A DNA stretch of 64,000 bases from Streptomyces sp. 1222.5 (GCF_900105245.1 NZ_FNSZ01000001.1:1798001-1862000), one strand, 5' to 3'. Positions 52,518 to 62,005 are shown, numbered from the stretch's first letter. A program made the numbers and translations. The notes: generated by a model from the letters alone, not told the origin.

Positions 52518-53876
52518 TTGATTCGCATTTTCAACGACTTTTCCTTCGACGTCTCTTCGCACCGCCGTCCGCCTTTCTCGCGCCGACGGTTCCACGCCTT
52601 CGAGCAGGAATTGATGCCCGTTCAACCACTGGCGGAGCTCATACGCTTCGCACGCCTCAACTCGCCCTTCTACCGGGATCTCTACGCCCATCTGCCCGGA
52701 CACGTGGCGGACCTCACCGAACTCCCGCTGGTTCCCCAGGCCGATTTCTGGCGGGCCAACTCCCCCCGCGACAACACGCTGCTGACCGCCCCCCTGGAAG
52801 AGGCCGTCGTCTTCCGCAGCGGCGGCACCACCGGGTCGCCGAAGTTCTCCTGCTACACCCGCGACGAATGGCGCGAGTTCACGGCCGCGTTCGGCGCCGG
52901 AATCGTGAACGCCGGTCTGCGGCCCGGACACCGGGTGGCCGACCTGTTCTACGCGGGCGACCTGTACGCCAGTTTCAGCTTCGTCCTCGACTCGCTGCAC
53001 CGCTCCCCGGTCGCGAACGTGCGCCTGCCCATCGGCGGGGCGGCTCCCTGGGAGTCCACGACGGCCACGCTGGAGGAGTTCCGGGTCCAGGTCGTGGCCG
53101 GAACGCCGACCACCCTGTGCGCGCTCGCCGAACGCCTCGTCGCCGCCGGCCGGACACTGCCGGACGTGGAGCTGCTGTTCTTCGGCGGGGAGTGCCTCTT
53201 CGGCGACCAACTGCCGCTGCTCGGCTCCGCGTTCCCGAACGCCGAGGCCCGTTCGCTCGGCTACGCGAGCGTGGACGCGGGCCTGCTCGGCGAGGCCGTA
53301 CCGGGCGGCGATCCACGCGTCCACCGGGCCTTCACACCGCACACGGTGGTCGAGATCGTCGACGAGGAGAGCGGACGGCCGATCCCGCGAGCCGGTGTGC
53401 CGGGGCGGCTCGTCGTCACCGACCTGCGCAGACGGCTGATGCCCGTCCTGCGCTACCCGGTCGGCGACCGGGCCGAGTGGGTGGACCGGGACGCCGCCGT
53501 CTTCCGCATCCTGGGCCGCGCCGAGGAGGGCGTGCGGGTCGGCCCGGTGACCCTGCACACCCAGGACGTCCACGACATCGTCACCGCCGCCGACACGGCC
53601 GGTGAGGTCACCGGACTCCAACTCGTGGTGCGACGCGAGGACGGCCGGGACGGCCTGGTCCTGCGCTTGGCCACGGCCGAACCCGCCCGCGCGGCAACGG
53701 CGTTGGCCGACGCGGTCGCCGCCGCGGTCCTCGCCCAGCGCCCGCTGTACGGCAGCGCCGCCGCCGCGGGCCACGTGAACCCGCTCGTCGTCGAATGGGC
53801 CCACCACCGCGAGCTGGCCGTCAACTCCCGTTCCGGCAAGCTCGTGCGCGTCGTGGACGAACGGCCCCTGTCATGA
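52518..53876 (+). CDS. EhpF/PaaK-like ANL-family adenylating enzyme
   Basis: TTG 52518 gives 452 residues; ATG 52614 is a possible shorter start. The fold is that of PaaK/EhpF: P-loop FRSGGTTGSPK near residue 100, then FYAGDLYASFSFVLDSL, FFGGECLFG, YASVDAG, and a C-terminal SGKLVRVV whose lysine matches the catalytic A10 position. EhpF from phenazine biosynthesis activates an aromatic carboxylate before reduction by a partner. There is no signal peptide. It heads a run of five genes with 4-base overlaps, so it probably primes the cluster's substrate. Confidence 0.75.
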   Translation: MIRIFNDFSFDVSSHRRPPFSRRRFHAFEQELMPVQPLAELIRFARLNSPFYRDLYAHLPGHVADLTELPLVPQADFWRANSPRDNTLLTAPLEEAVVFRSGGTTGSPKFSCYTRDEWREFTAAFGAGIVNAGLRPGHRVADLFYAGDLYASFSFVLDSLHRSPVANVRLPIGGAAPWESTTATLEEFRVQVVAGTPTTLCALAERLVAAGRTLPDVELLFFGGECLFGDQLPLLGSAFPNAEARSLGYASVDAGLLGEAVPGGDPRVHRAFTPHTVVEIVDEESGRPIPRAGVPGRLVVTDLRRRLMPVLRYPVGDRAEWVDRDAAVFRILGRAEEGVRVGPVTLHTQDVHDIVTAADTAGEVTGLQLVVRREDGRDGLVLRLATAEPARAATALADAVAAAVLAQRPLYGSAAAAGHVNPLVVEWAHHRELAVNSRSGKLVRVVDERPLS

Positions 53877-55153
53877 GCGTGCCGCCGCGTCGGCCCCTCG
53901 TGCTGCGCAATCCCTCCTTCGGCCGGGTATGGTCCGGCCAGCTCCTCACCCAGGCGGCAGGCCGGATGTTCCAGGTCGGCGCGGTCTGGTGGCTCGTCGC
54001 CGTCGCGGGCGGGGCTCACCGCGGGCTCGGCTCCGGGCTGTTCCTCATGGTCAGCACGCTGCCCGCGGTCGCACTGGCCCCTGTGGTCGCCCGGGTCGTC
54101 GCGGGCCGCGCGCACCGGACGGTGCTGGCCGGCACCGCGGCCACGGCGGGAGTGGCGGCCGCTGCCGCCGCCGCGGCCGCGCAGGCCGGGGCGCTGCCCC
54201 TGGCCGCCGTCTACGCCGTGGGGCTGGTGCTCGCCGCCTGCCAGGCGCTGTTCGACCCGTGTCTGACGACCTCCGTGCCCGAACTGGTGGAGGACGCCGA
54301 CATCGAGTCGGCCACCGGCTTCGAGCTGGCCACCCAGTCGGTCGCCGGGCTCGGCGGCGGGCTGCTCGGCCCCCTCGTGGTCGACTCCGGCGGCCTCGTC
54401 GGCGTGGTCGCCGGATGCGCGGCCGCCTATCTGCTCGCCGCCCTGCTGGTCGTCTCGGTCCGCTTCCCGCACGCCGGCACGGCGGCCCAGGATCCGGCCG
54501 GCGCTCCCGCGCCACCGCGACGGACGCTGCGCCGGATCCTGGCCGGACTGCCGTTCATCCGCCGGGTACTGGTCTGCTTCGCCGCCGCCAACGTCTGCAC
54601 CACGGCCGTCTACGTCGTGATGCCGCTCTACACGCGCGGTGTCCTGCACTCCACCGGGTCCACCGTCGCCCTGCTGGAGGCCGCGCTCGGCGCGGGCACG
54701 TTCGTCGGGTCCTTCACCGGCGCCCGTGTGCCGGGGCGTCCGGTCGCCCTCGGCAGCGTGTGCCTGGCCGGGACGGCGGCGGCCCTCGCCCTGCCGGGCC
54801 TCGTCGCCGCCCGCCCGGTCGCGCTCGGTGCGCTCGCGGTCGTCGGCTGGTGCGTCGGCGTGATCGGCGTCCGGTTCGTGGCGCTGTTCCAGCGCCTGGT
54901 GCCCGCCGAGGACAAACCGGGGTTCTTCGCGGTGATGCAGGCGCTGCTCGGCGTCGCGTTCCCGCTGTCCTCCCTCGCCTTCGGAGTGCTCGGCGACCAC
55001 CTGACGGCCCGTGTGCTCTGCCTGGTGCAGGGCGCCGGTCTGGCGCCGGTGGCCCTGGCGCTGTGGTGGCTCGGCGGCCGGACGGGCACCGACGGGACGA
55101 CGGCACCCGCCGAAGCCGTACCGGCCCTCGCGACGGCGGAAGAGCGGTCATGA
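53873..55153 (+). CDS. MFS transporter
   Basis: ATG 53873 sits in an ATGA overlap with the adenylating enzyme stop. The 426-residue protein has about 12 TM helices; the N-terminal LLTQAAGRMFQVGAVWWLVA and LFDPCLTTSVPEL segments are typical of MFS_3-type drug/product exporters (enterobactin-exporter-like). It probably exports the cluster product. Confidence 0.85.
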   Translation: MSVPPRRPLVLRNPSFGRVWSGQLLTQAAGRMFQVGAVWWLVAVAGGAHRGLGSGLFLMVSTLPAVALAPVVARVVAGRAHRTVLAGTAATAGVAAAAAAAAAQAGALPLAAVYAVGLVLAACQALFDPCLTTSVPELVEDADIESATGFELATQSVAGLGGGLLGPLVVDSGGLVGVVAGCAAAYLLAALLVVSVRFPHAGTAAQDPAGAPAPPRRTLRRILAGLPFIRRVLVCFAAANVCTTAVYVVMPLYTRGVLHSTGSTVALLEAALGAGTFVGSFTGARVPGRPVALGSVCLAGTAAALALPGLVAARPVALGALAVVGWCVGVIGVRFVALFQRLVPAEDKPGFFAVMQALLGVAFPLSSLAFGVLGDHLTARVLCLVQGAGLAPVALALWWLGGRTGTDGTTAPAEAVPALATAEERS

Positions 55154-56286
55154 GCGTCGTCCTCGCCCCCGCCACCCTCCAGGACGTCGCGGAACTGCGG
55201 CAGTTGTACTTCGACGTGTACGGGCACGGCTACCCCGTGCCGCTGGGCAGCGACCCGGCCGTCATGCGCCGACTGATCACCGGCGGCACCGACCACTGGC
55301 TGACCGCCCGCACGCCCGGCGGTGCCCTGGTCGGCTCCGCGGTCGTGCAGACCGATCCGGGCAGCCGTATCGGCAAGCTCCTGGGCCTCGCCGTGCATCC
55401 CGGCCACCGTGGTGGCGGTCTCGCGTCGCGGCTGACCGGAGCGGTCTGCGACGAGGCCTTCGCGACCGGCCGGCTGGACTCGGTGTACGCCACCGTCCGG
55501 GTCGTCACCGAGGGCCCGCAGCACGTCGTCGTGCGCAACGGCTTCCGGCCGCTCGGTCTGCTGCCCAACGCCGTCGAGGTCGAGGGGTGCGAGACCCTCG
55601 CGCTGTTCGCCCGCTACGCCGACGGCGTACTGGCCCGCCGCGCCCCCGTGCCGCACGTTCCCGAACGCCTCTGCGCGCTGCTGGCCGCCGCCCGTGCGGG
55701 CGTCGGCATCGACTACGCGGACACCGGCCGCGTGCCGTCCCGCGCCCCGCTGCCCACCGCGCCCGGTGCCGAGCCGATCGAGCTGATCGCCGCCCCGGCG
55801 TTCGTGCGCCGCCGCTTCCTGGAGCACTTCCCCGACGCGGGCGACCGCTTCTTCCCGCTGCACACGCCCAACGCGGTCCTGGTGGCCGCCGACGGCGGTT
55901 TCGAGGCGTACGCCGACCTCGATCCGGTCGCCGGGAGCTGTGCCATCGTCGCCGTCCATCCCCGTCCGGCCGCGGTCAGCGGCGCGCTGGAGTCGCTGAT
56001 GACCACGGTCACCCGGGCCGGCGCGGACTACGCCGAGACGCTGCTGCCGCTCGCCGACACCGCGGCCCTGGACGTCTTCCTCGCCTCCGGCTTCGTACCG
56101 AGCGCGGTCTATCCGGCCATGCGCCGGATCGGCGACCGGCTCCACGACTACGTCGTGCTGTCCCGTACCAGCCGCCAGATCGACTTCCGCGCGACGGCCG
56201 CCGGCCCGCTGCTCCAGCCCTACCTCGGCGCCTACCTGAGCGCCTGGACCACCACCTACCTGCCCCTTCACGAGGTGTCCCGTTGA
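55150..56286 (+). CDS. Double-GNAT-like acetyltransferase
   Basis: ATG 55150 overlaps the transporter stop in ATGA; 378 residues. The N-terminal GNAT domain has the acyl-CoA loop LAVHPGHRGGGLASRLTGAV at about 75-98. A second, more divergent GNAT-like unit fills about 200-370 (VLVAADGGFEAYADLD, then a helix-strand tail). It may transfer an acyl group to an amine of the product or hold a carrier-bound acyl chain. The role is inferred from context. Confidence 0.7.
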   Translation: MSVVLAPATLQDVAELRQLYFDVYGHGYPVPLGSDPAVMRRLITGGTDHWLTARTPGGALVGSAVVQTDPGSRIGKLLGLAVHPGHRGGGLASRLTGAVCDEAFATGRLDSVYATVRVVTEGPQHVVVRNGFRPLGLLPNAVEVEGCETLALFARYADGVLARRAPVPHVPERLCALLAAARAGVGIDYADTGRVPSRAPLPTAPGAEPIELIAAPAFVRRRFLEHFPDAGDRFFPLHTPNAVLVAADGGFEAYADLDPVAGSCAIVAVHPRPAAVSGALESLMTTVTRAGADYAETLLPLADTAALDVFLASGFVPSAVYPAMRRIGDRLHDYVVLSRTSRQIDFRATAAGPLLQPYLGAYLSAWTTTYLPLHEVSR

Positions 56287-57449
56287 ATCCCCATCTCGCT
56301 CCCGTCGAGGTCCCCGACCCGGCGGCGCTCGGCCATGTGCAGGCGCTGTGCGACCTGGCCGAGCCGTACGCGTCCGGAGCCGGACCCGACGGACTGTTCG
56401 CCGCCGCCATGGCCGAGACCCACGCCTGGCACGCCGAACGCTCCGCCTTCTTCGCCGGTCTGCTCTCGGATCCGCCCGAGGACCCGGCGCCCACCATCGG
56501 CGCGGGGGTGCGCGCTCCGCTGGTGCCCGCCGCCTTCTTCAAGCGCCACGAGGTCCTCTCGATCCCCCGCGACGAGGTGTTCCTGCACCTCACCTCCTCG
56601 GGCACCACCGGCCAGAAGTCGCAGATGTTCTTCGACGAGTGGACCATCCGCTCGGCACAGCGCATGGTGGCCCGGATCTTCGACCACTACGGCTGGATCA
56701 CCCCCGAACAGCCGGTCAACTACCTGCTCTACAGCTACGAGCCCGCGCCGTCGCTGAAGCTCGGCACGTCGTTCACCGACAACTACCTGTGCGACTTCGC
56801 CCCGGCCCGGCACATCATGCACGCCCTGCGGCACACCGGCGGCGGCCACGAGTTCGACGTGCACGGCTGCATCGCCGCACTGCGCCGGTACGCCGAGGAC
56901 GACGTACCGGTCCGCATCCTGGGCTTCCCCGCCTTCCTCTACTTCACCCTGGAGCGGATGCGGGCCCTGGGGACGGAGCGGCTGCTGCTGCCTGCGGGGT
57001 CGCTGGTGATCCTCGGCGGCGGCTGGAAGGGCCACGCCGACCGGCAGATCGGCAAGGAGGCGTTCCGCGCCGAGGTCACCGAGCTCCTCGGCGTCCCGGG
57101 CGACCGCGTCCGCGACACCTTCGGGTCCGTCGAGCACTGCGTGCCGTACGTCGAGTGCGCCCACCACCGGCTGCACGTGCCGGTCTGGTCCCGGGCCGCG
57201 GTCCGCGACACCGCGACCCTGCGGCCGCTGCCGTACGGGGAGCCCGGCTTCCTGCACCTGGTCAGCCCGTACATCACCGCCGTGCCGGCGCACAGCGTCG
57301 TGATGGGCGACCTCGCCTCGCTGCATCCGGGCGAGGAGTGCCCCTGCCCGTCGTCCACCGACTGGTTCACCGTGCACGGCCGTGCCGGAGTGAGCCGCAA
57401 CCGCAGTTGCGCGGTCGCCGCCGCCGAACTGCTGAAGGGAATGTCGTGA
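56283..57449 (+). CDS. LuxE-like acyl-protein synthetase
   Basis: TTG 56283 is in a TTGA overlap with the GNAT stop; 388 residues. The family signature SSGTTGQKSQMFFDEWTI (near 105) and the segment ILGFPAFLYFTLERM with GGGWKGHADRQIGKEAFRA are diagnostic for LuxE-type acyl-protein synthetases. In bioluminescent bacteria LuxE adenylates a fatty acid and hands the acyl group to LuxC. The next gene encodes LuxC, so the same hand-off is expected here. Confidence 0.85.
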   Translation: MNPHLAPVEVPDPAALGHVQALCDLAEPYASGAGPDGLFAAAMAETHAWHAERSAFFAGLLSDPPEDPAPTIGAGVRAPLVPAAFFKRHEVLSIPRDEVFLHLTSSGTTGQKSQMFFDEWTIRSAQRMVARIFDHYGWITPEQPVNYLLYSYEPAPSLKLGTSFTDNYLCDFAPARHIMHALRHTGGGHEFDVHGCIAALRRYAEDDVPVRILGFPAFLYFTLERMRALGTERLLLPAGSLVILGGGWKGHADRQIGKEAFRAEVTELLGVPGDRVRDTFGSVEHCVPYVECAHHRLHVPVWSRAAVRDTATLRPLPYGEPGFLHLVSPYITAVPAHSVVMGDLASLHPGEECPCPSSTDWFTVHGRAGVSRNRSCAVAAAELLKGMS

Positions 57450-59947
57450 CTGCCGTACTCCACCTCTGGCAGGGCGAGTTCGTCGACGACGCCGAGGCGG
57501 GCCGGCGGCTCGCGGGGCTGTCCGAACGGGCCGGGCGCGTCCTGGCCCGCCCGCTGCCCACCGACGTGGTCCTCGACGCCTGTGCCGCCGTCGGCGGCCG
57601 GCTCGCCGATCCCGCCTCGGACCTGTACGGCCGCCTGGCCGGACACCTGCCCGCCGGCGAGGCCGCGGGCGTCCTCGCGGAGCTGGCGACCGCCCTCACC
57701 CGGCAGGCGCTGGAACGCAAGCTGCGCCGGGAGCTGGGCGGGCTGCGTCCGGAGCGCCTGACCCGGCCGGACGCCCGCGAGACGGTCTACGAGTCATGGG
57801 CGCCCGTGGGCCTGCTCGTGCACATCGCCCCGTCGAACGCCGCCGCCGTGGCGCCGCTCAGCGTCGTCGAGGGACTGCTCGCCGGGAACCTCAACGTCCT
57901 CAAGACGAGCAGCGCCGACAGCGGACTGGCCGCCGAACTGCTCACCGCGCTGGGGGCGGCCGACCCGGGCGGTCTGATCGCCGAACGCGTCGTCGTGCTG
58001 CGTTTCGCGTCGTCGCGCCGGGACTGGCTCCGGACGCTGTGCGGGCAGGCCGACGCGATCGCCGTGTGGGGCGGCGAGGACGCGGTGCGCGCGGTCGGCG
58101 AACTCGCGCCGCCCGGCTGCCGCGTGGTCGAGTGGGGCCACCGGATCTCCTTCGCCTACCTCACCCCCGGCGCGGCGGCCGACGACGCCCTGCTCGACGC
58201 CCTCGCCGCCGACGTCTGCCGTTTCGAGCAGCAGGCGTGCTCCAGCCCGCAGGTCGTCTACCTGGACACCGGGGACACAGAGGAACTCTTCGCGTTCGCC
58301 GCCCGGTTCGCCGAGCGGCTGGCGAAGGTGTCCGACGCCCGCCCCGCACCGCTGCCCGGCACCGCCGAGCAGGCGGAGATCAGCACCGTGCAGCAGCTCG
58401 CACGGCTCGAGCAACACCTGGGCCTCACCCGCGTGTTCGCCGCCGAGGACGGTTCCTGGCGGGTCCTCGCGGACACCCGCCCGGCGCTCGACGCCTCCCC
58501 GCTGCACCGCAGCGTGTGGGTGAAGCCGCTGCCGCGGGCCGCACTCGTCGCGACCCTGCGGCCGATGCGCCGCTACCTCCAGACGGCCGCCGTCGGCGGC
58601 GACCGGTCGGACCTCGCCGCGCTGTCCCGCGCCCTGCTCGCCGCGGGCGTCACCCGCGTCACCCCGGTCGGCTCCATGCTGGACGGCTACGAGGGCGAAC
58701 CGCACGACGGCGTCTATGCGTTGCAGCGCTACAGCCGCCGGGTCGGCGTCCGCGCACCGGGCGCGGACTTCGGCGACGTCGCCTGCCTGGACGACCTGGT
58801 GGCGCCCCCGGTGCTGCCCCCGGCCCCGGACGCGCCCCTGCTCGGCAAGGAGGGCGTGCAGCGCGCGCTCGCCACGCTGGACCCGCGCCACGCGCACCTG
58901 TACTTCCGCAGCGGAGGTTCCACCGGTGCGCCCGCCCTGTCGGTGTTCACCTGCGACGACTACGACAACCAGATGCGGGCGGCGGCGCACGGGCTGCTCA
59001 CCGCCGGGTTCGACCCGGCCCGCGACCGGGCGGCCAACCTGTTCTACTGCGGTGGGATGTACGGGAGTTTCATCAGCTTCTTCTCCATCCTGGAGCGGCT
59101 CGACGCCACCCAGATCCCGATGGCCGCGGGTCCCGACCACGCCTTGGTGGCCGAGGCGCTGGTCGCCCACCGTGTGGACACCGTGTTCGGCATGCCGTCC
59201 TACCTGTGGCAGCTCTTCCACGCGGAGGCGGACCGGCTGCGGGCCTACGGCGGCGTGAAGAAGGTGTTCTACGGCGGCGAGCACTTCACCGCCGAGCAAC
59301 GCCAGGTGCTGCACGAGGAGTTCGGGGTCGAGACGATCCGGTCGGCCGCGTACGGAAGCACCGACCTGGGTCCGCTCGGCTACCAGTGCACCGCGTGCGA
59401 GGGTTCCGTGCACCACGTGCTGACCGACCTGCACACGCTGGAGATCCTCGACCCGCTCCAGGACCGGCCGGTGGCGCCGGGCGAGCCGGGCCGGCTGGTC
59501 TTCACCTCCCGGGCCCGCTCCGGTCAGCGGCTGGAGCGCTACGAGATCGGTGACCTGGGGCGGGCCGTGGAGGGACCGTGCGCGTGCGGCAGCCACGTAC
59601 CGCGCCTGGAACTCCTCGGACGCCACGGCGACGTGGTGCGCGTCGGCACCTACTTCGTCAACTACCGGCGGGTCCTGCGGGCGGCGCAGGAGCGGCTGGC
59701 GTACCACGGCGAGGTGCAGCTGCTGGTCGCCCCGGGCACCGGCCGGGAACTGCTGACGGTCCGGCTCGACGAGCAGTACGCCGGGGACGCGGCCGCCGCG
59801 CGCGAGGCGCTGGCCGCCGAGGTCCCGGAGCTGGCCGCGGCCGAGGCCGAGGGCCTGCTGGCCGTGGCCGTGGAGACCGTGCCCAGGGCGGCCTTCGCCC
59901 GCACGGCGACCAGCGGAAAGCTGCGCACGGTCGTCGACCTGCGGTAG
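57446..59947 (+). CDS. LuxC-like acyl-CoA/acyl-protein reductase fused to an ANL (EhpF/PaaK-like) domain
   Basis: GTG 57446 overlaps the LuxE-like stop in GTGA and follows GAAGGGA; 833 residues. Residues 1-440 are LuxC: LLVHIAPSNAAAVAPLSVV for NADPH binding and FEQQACSSPQ with catalytic Cys265, the site of acyl-thioester formation. Residues about 450-833 are an EhpF/PaaK-like adenylating domain: LYFRSGGSTGAPALS near 486, FYGGEHFTAEQ, AYGSTDLGPLGYQC, and a terminal SGKLRTVVDLR with the A10-type lysine. The P-loop lysine seen in other ANL proteins is replaced (GAPAL). The fusion would adenylate or accept an acyl group and reduce it to an aldehyde within one polypeptide. Confidence 0.85.
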   Translation: MTAVLHLWQGEFVDDAEAGRRLAGLSERAGRVLARPLPTDVVLDACAAVGGRLADPASDLYGRLAGHLPAGEAAGVLAELATALTRQALERKLRRELGGLRPERLTRPDARETVYESWAPVGLLVHIAPSNAAAVAPLSVVEGLLAGNLNVLKTSSADSGLAAELLTALGAADPGGLIAERVVVLRFASSRRDWLRTLCGQADAIAVWGGEDAVRAVGELAPPGCRVVEWGHRISFAYLTPGAAADDALLDALAADVCRFEQQACSSPQVVYLDTGDTEELFAFAARFAERLAKVSDARPAPLPGTAEQAEISTVQQLARLEQHLGLTRVFAAEDGSWRVLADTRPALDASPLHRSVWVKPLPRAALVATLRPMRRYLQTAAVGGDRSDLAALSRALLAAGVTRVTPVGSMLDGYEGEPHDGVYALQRYSRRVGVRAPGADFGDVACLDDLVAPPVLPPAPDAPLLGKEGVQRALATLDPRHAHLYFRSGGSTGAPALSVFTCDDYDNQMRAAAHGLLTAGFDPARDRAANLFYCGGMYGSFISFFSILERLDATQIPMAAGPDHALVAEALVAHRVDTVFGMPSYLWQLFHAEADRLRAYGGVKKVFYGGEHFTAEQRQVLHEEFGVETIRSAAYGSTDLGPLGYQCTACEGSVHHVLTDLHTLEILDPLQDRPVAPGEPGRLVFTSRARSGQRLERYEIGDLGRAVEGPCACGSHVPRLELLGRHGDVVRVGTYFVNYRRVLRAAQERLAYHGEVQLLVAPGTGRELLTVRLDEQYAGDAAAAREALAAEVPELAAAEAEGLLAVAVETVPRAAFARTATSGKLRTVVDLR

Positions 59948-59960
59948 CCGGCCCGCCCGC

Positions 59961-59994
59961 CGAAGGGGCGCGGCCTAGGCCGCGCCTCCCTTCG
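59961..59994. terminator. Bidirectional terminator at the LuxC/dnaK junction
   Basis: A 20-base palindrome GGCGCGGCCTAGGCCGCGCC extended by GAAGG/CCTTC, with a 2-base bulge, overlaps the last codons of the convergent dnaK. Confidence 0.65.
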
Positions 59995-61867
59995 CGTCCC
60001 CGTCCTCGTCGACGATCTCCGCGTCGACCACGCTCTCCTCGTCGGGGGCGGTGCGGTGCTCCCCGCCGCCCCGCTCCCCGGACGCCTCGCCGCCGGACGC
60101 CTCGCCGCCGGACGCGGAGGCGGACGCGTACATCGCCTGACCCATCTTCTGGCTGACGGTGGCGAGCTTCTCCACGCCGGTGCGCAGGGCGGCGGTGTCG
60201 GCCTCCTGCTCCAGCAGGGCCTTGAGCCCGGCGGTCGCCTCCTCGACCTCGCCACGGGTGTCGGCCGGTACGCGGTCGCGGTTGTCGGCGAGGAACCTCT
60301 CGGTCTGGTAGACGAGCTGTTCGGCCTGGTTGCGGGTCTCCGCGGCCTCGCGGCGCCGGCGGTCGTCCTCCGCGTACTGCTCGGCCTCGCGCATCAGGCG
60401 GTCGATGTCGTCCTTGGGCAGGGCGGAGCCGCCGGTGACGGTCATCTTCTGCTCGCGGCCGGTGGCGAGGTCCTTGGCGAAGACGTGCATGATCCCGTCG
60501 GCGTCGATGTCGAAGGCCACCTCGATCTGCGGGACACCGCGCGGCGCGGGCGGCAGCCCGGTGAGGTCGAAGACGCCGAGCTTCTTGTTGTACGCGGCGA
60601 TCTCGCGTTCGCCCTGGTAGACCTGGATGGCGACCGAGGGCTGGTTGTCGGCGGCGGTGGTGAAGATCTCCGCACGGCGGGTCGGGATCGTGGTGTTGCG
60701 CTCGATCAGCCTGGTCATGATGCCGCCCTTGGTCTCGATGCCCAGGGACAGCGGGGTGACGTCGAGCAGCAGGACGTCCTTGACGTCACCGCGCAGGACG
60801 CCCGCCTGGAGGGCCGCGCCGACCGCGACCACCTCGTCGGGGTTGACGCCCTTGTGCGGGTCCTTGCCGGTGAGTTCCTTCACCAGCTCGGTGACGGCGG
60901 GCATCCGGGTGGAGCCGCCGACCAGGATGACGTGGTCGACCGCGGACAGCTCCACCCCGGCGTCCCGCACCGCCTGGTGGAAGGGGGTCTTGCAGCGGTC
61001 CAGCAGGTCGGCGGTGAGTTCCTGGAACTGGGCCCGGGTGAGTTTCTCCTCCAGGTGCAGCGGGCCCTCGGCGGAGGCGGTGATGTAGGGCAGGTTGATC
61101 GACGTCTCCGAGGAGGAGGACAGCTCGATCTTGGCTCTCTCCGCGGCCTCCCGGAGCCGCTGCACCGCCATCTTGTCGGCCGCGAGGTCGATGCCGTACT
61201 GCCCCTTGAACCGCTTGGCCAGGTACTCGACGATCCGCTGGTCCCAGTCGTCGCCGCCGAGGTGCGTGTCGCCGTTGGTGGCCTTCACCTCGATGACGCC
61301 GTCGCCGATCTCCAGCAGCGACACGTCGAAGGTGCCGCCGCCCAGGTCGAACACGAGGACCGTCTGCTCCTCGCCGCGATCCAGGCCGTAGGCGAGGGCG
61401 GCGGCGGTCGGCTCGTTGATGATCCGCAGCACCTTCAGGCCGGCGATCTCCCCGGCCTCCTTGGTGGCCTGCCGCTGGTGGTCGTCGAAGTAGGCGGGCA
61501 CGGTGATCACCGCGTCCGTGACGTCCTCGCCCAGGTAGGCCTCCGCGTCCCGCTTCAGCTTCTGCAGCACCCGGGCCGACAGCTCCTGCGCGCGCAGCCG
61601 TGCGCCGTCCAGGGAGCCCTGCTCGGGGAAGCGCCACTGCGGATCGCCCATGTGCCGTTTCACCGAGCGGGCCGTGCGCTCCACGTTGGTCACGGCCTGC
61701 CGTTTGGCGACCTCGCCGACCAGCACCTCCCCGTTCTTCGCGAAGGCCACCACCGACGGGGTGGTCCGCGCGCCCTCCGCGTTGGCGACGACCGTCGGCT
61801 CGCCGCCCTCCAGGACGGCGACCACGGAGTTCGTCGTCCCGAGATCGATCCCGACCGCACGTGCCAT
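59975..61867 (-). CDS. dnaK: Hsp70 chaperone DnaK (second copy likely)
   Basis: ATG 61867 after GGAAGGGGACGG gives 630 residues. Hsp70 signatures are complete: [46 protein letters not shown]; the substrate-binding domain and a lid ending in an acidic tail ([18 protein letters not shown]) follow. grpE, dnaJ and hspR do not accompany it as in the main Streptomyces dnaK operon, and no HspR (HAIR) site is seen, so it is probably a paralogue under its own promoter. Confidence 0.93.
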   Translation of the reverse strand: MARAVGIDLGTTNSVVAVLEGGEPTVVANAEGARTTPSVVAFAKNGEVLVGEVAKRQAVTNVERTARSVKRHMGDPQWRFPEQGSLDGARLRAQELSARVLQKLKRDAEAYLGEDVTDAVITVPAYFDDHQRQATKEAGEIAGLKVLRIINEPTAAALAYGLDRGEEQTVLVFDLGGGTFDVSLLEIGDGVIEVKATNGDTHLGGDDWDQRIVEYLAKRFKGQYGIDLAADKMAVQRLREAAERAKIELSSSSETSINLPYITASAEGPLHLEEKLTRAQFQELTADLLDRCKTPFHQAVRDAGVELSAVDHVILVGGSTRMPAVTELVKELTGKDPHKGVNPDEVVAVGAALQAGVLRGDVKDVLLLDVTPLSLGIETKGGIMTRLIERNTTIPTRRAEIFTTAADNQPSVAIQVYQGEREIAAYNKKLGVFDLTGLPPAPRGVPQIEVAFDIDADGIMHVFAKDLATGREQKMTVTGGSALPKDDIDRLMREAEQYAEDDRRRREAAETRNQAEQLVYQTERFLADNRDRVPADTRGEVEEATAGLKALLEQEADTAALRTGVEKLATVSQKMGQAMYASASASGGEASGGEASGERGGGEHRTAPDEESVVDAEIVDEDGDAKGGAA

Positions 61868-61905
61868 GGTCCGTCCCCTTCCGCCCGGGCGCCTTCGGCA
61901 CTTCC

Positions 61906-61934
61906 AGCACAGGACGTGCGTACGGCGCTGTCAA
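61906..61934 (-). promoter_or_regulatory. dnaK promoter
   Basis: TTGACA (61934-61929) and TGTGCT (61911-61906) are 17 bases apart on the minus strand, 38 bases before the dnaK ATG. No CIRCE or HAIR element is present. Confidence 0.6.
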
Positions 61935-61956
61935 TCCACGGGTTCCCAGGAAACGG

Positions 61957-61990
61957 GTGTGCCGCGCCCCCGGCGAGGGACGCGGCACAC
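61957..61990 (-). terminator. Hairpin after the OsmC-like gene
   Basis: Perfect 10-base arms GTGTGCCGCG and CGCGGCACAC with a 14-base loop follow the osmC-like stop by 16 bases. Confidence 0.55.
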
Positions 61991-62005
61991 GGGGACGTAC
62001 GAGCG

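Noticed and set aside
61868..62005. HspR (HAIR) or CIRCE element upstream of dnaK
   Set aside because: No CTTGAGT-N7-ACTCAAG or CIRCE dyad is present; only an ordinary -35/-10 pair.
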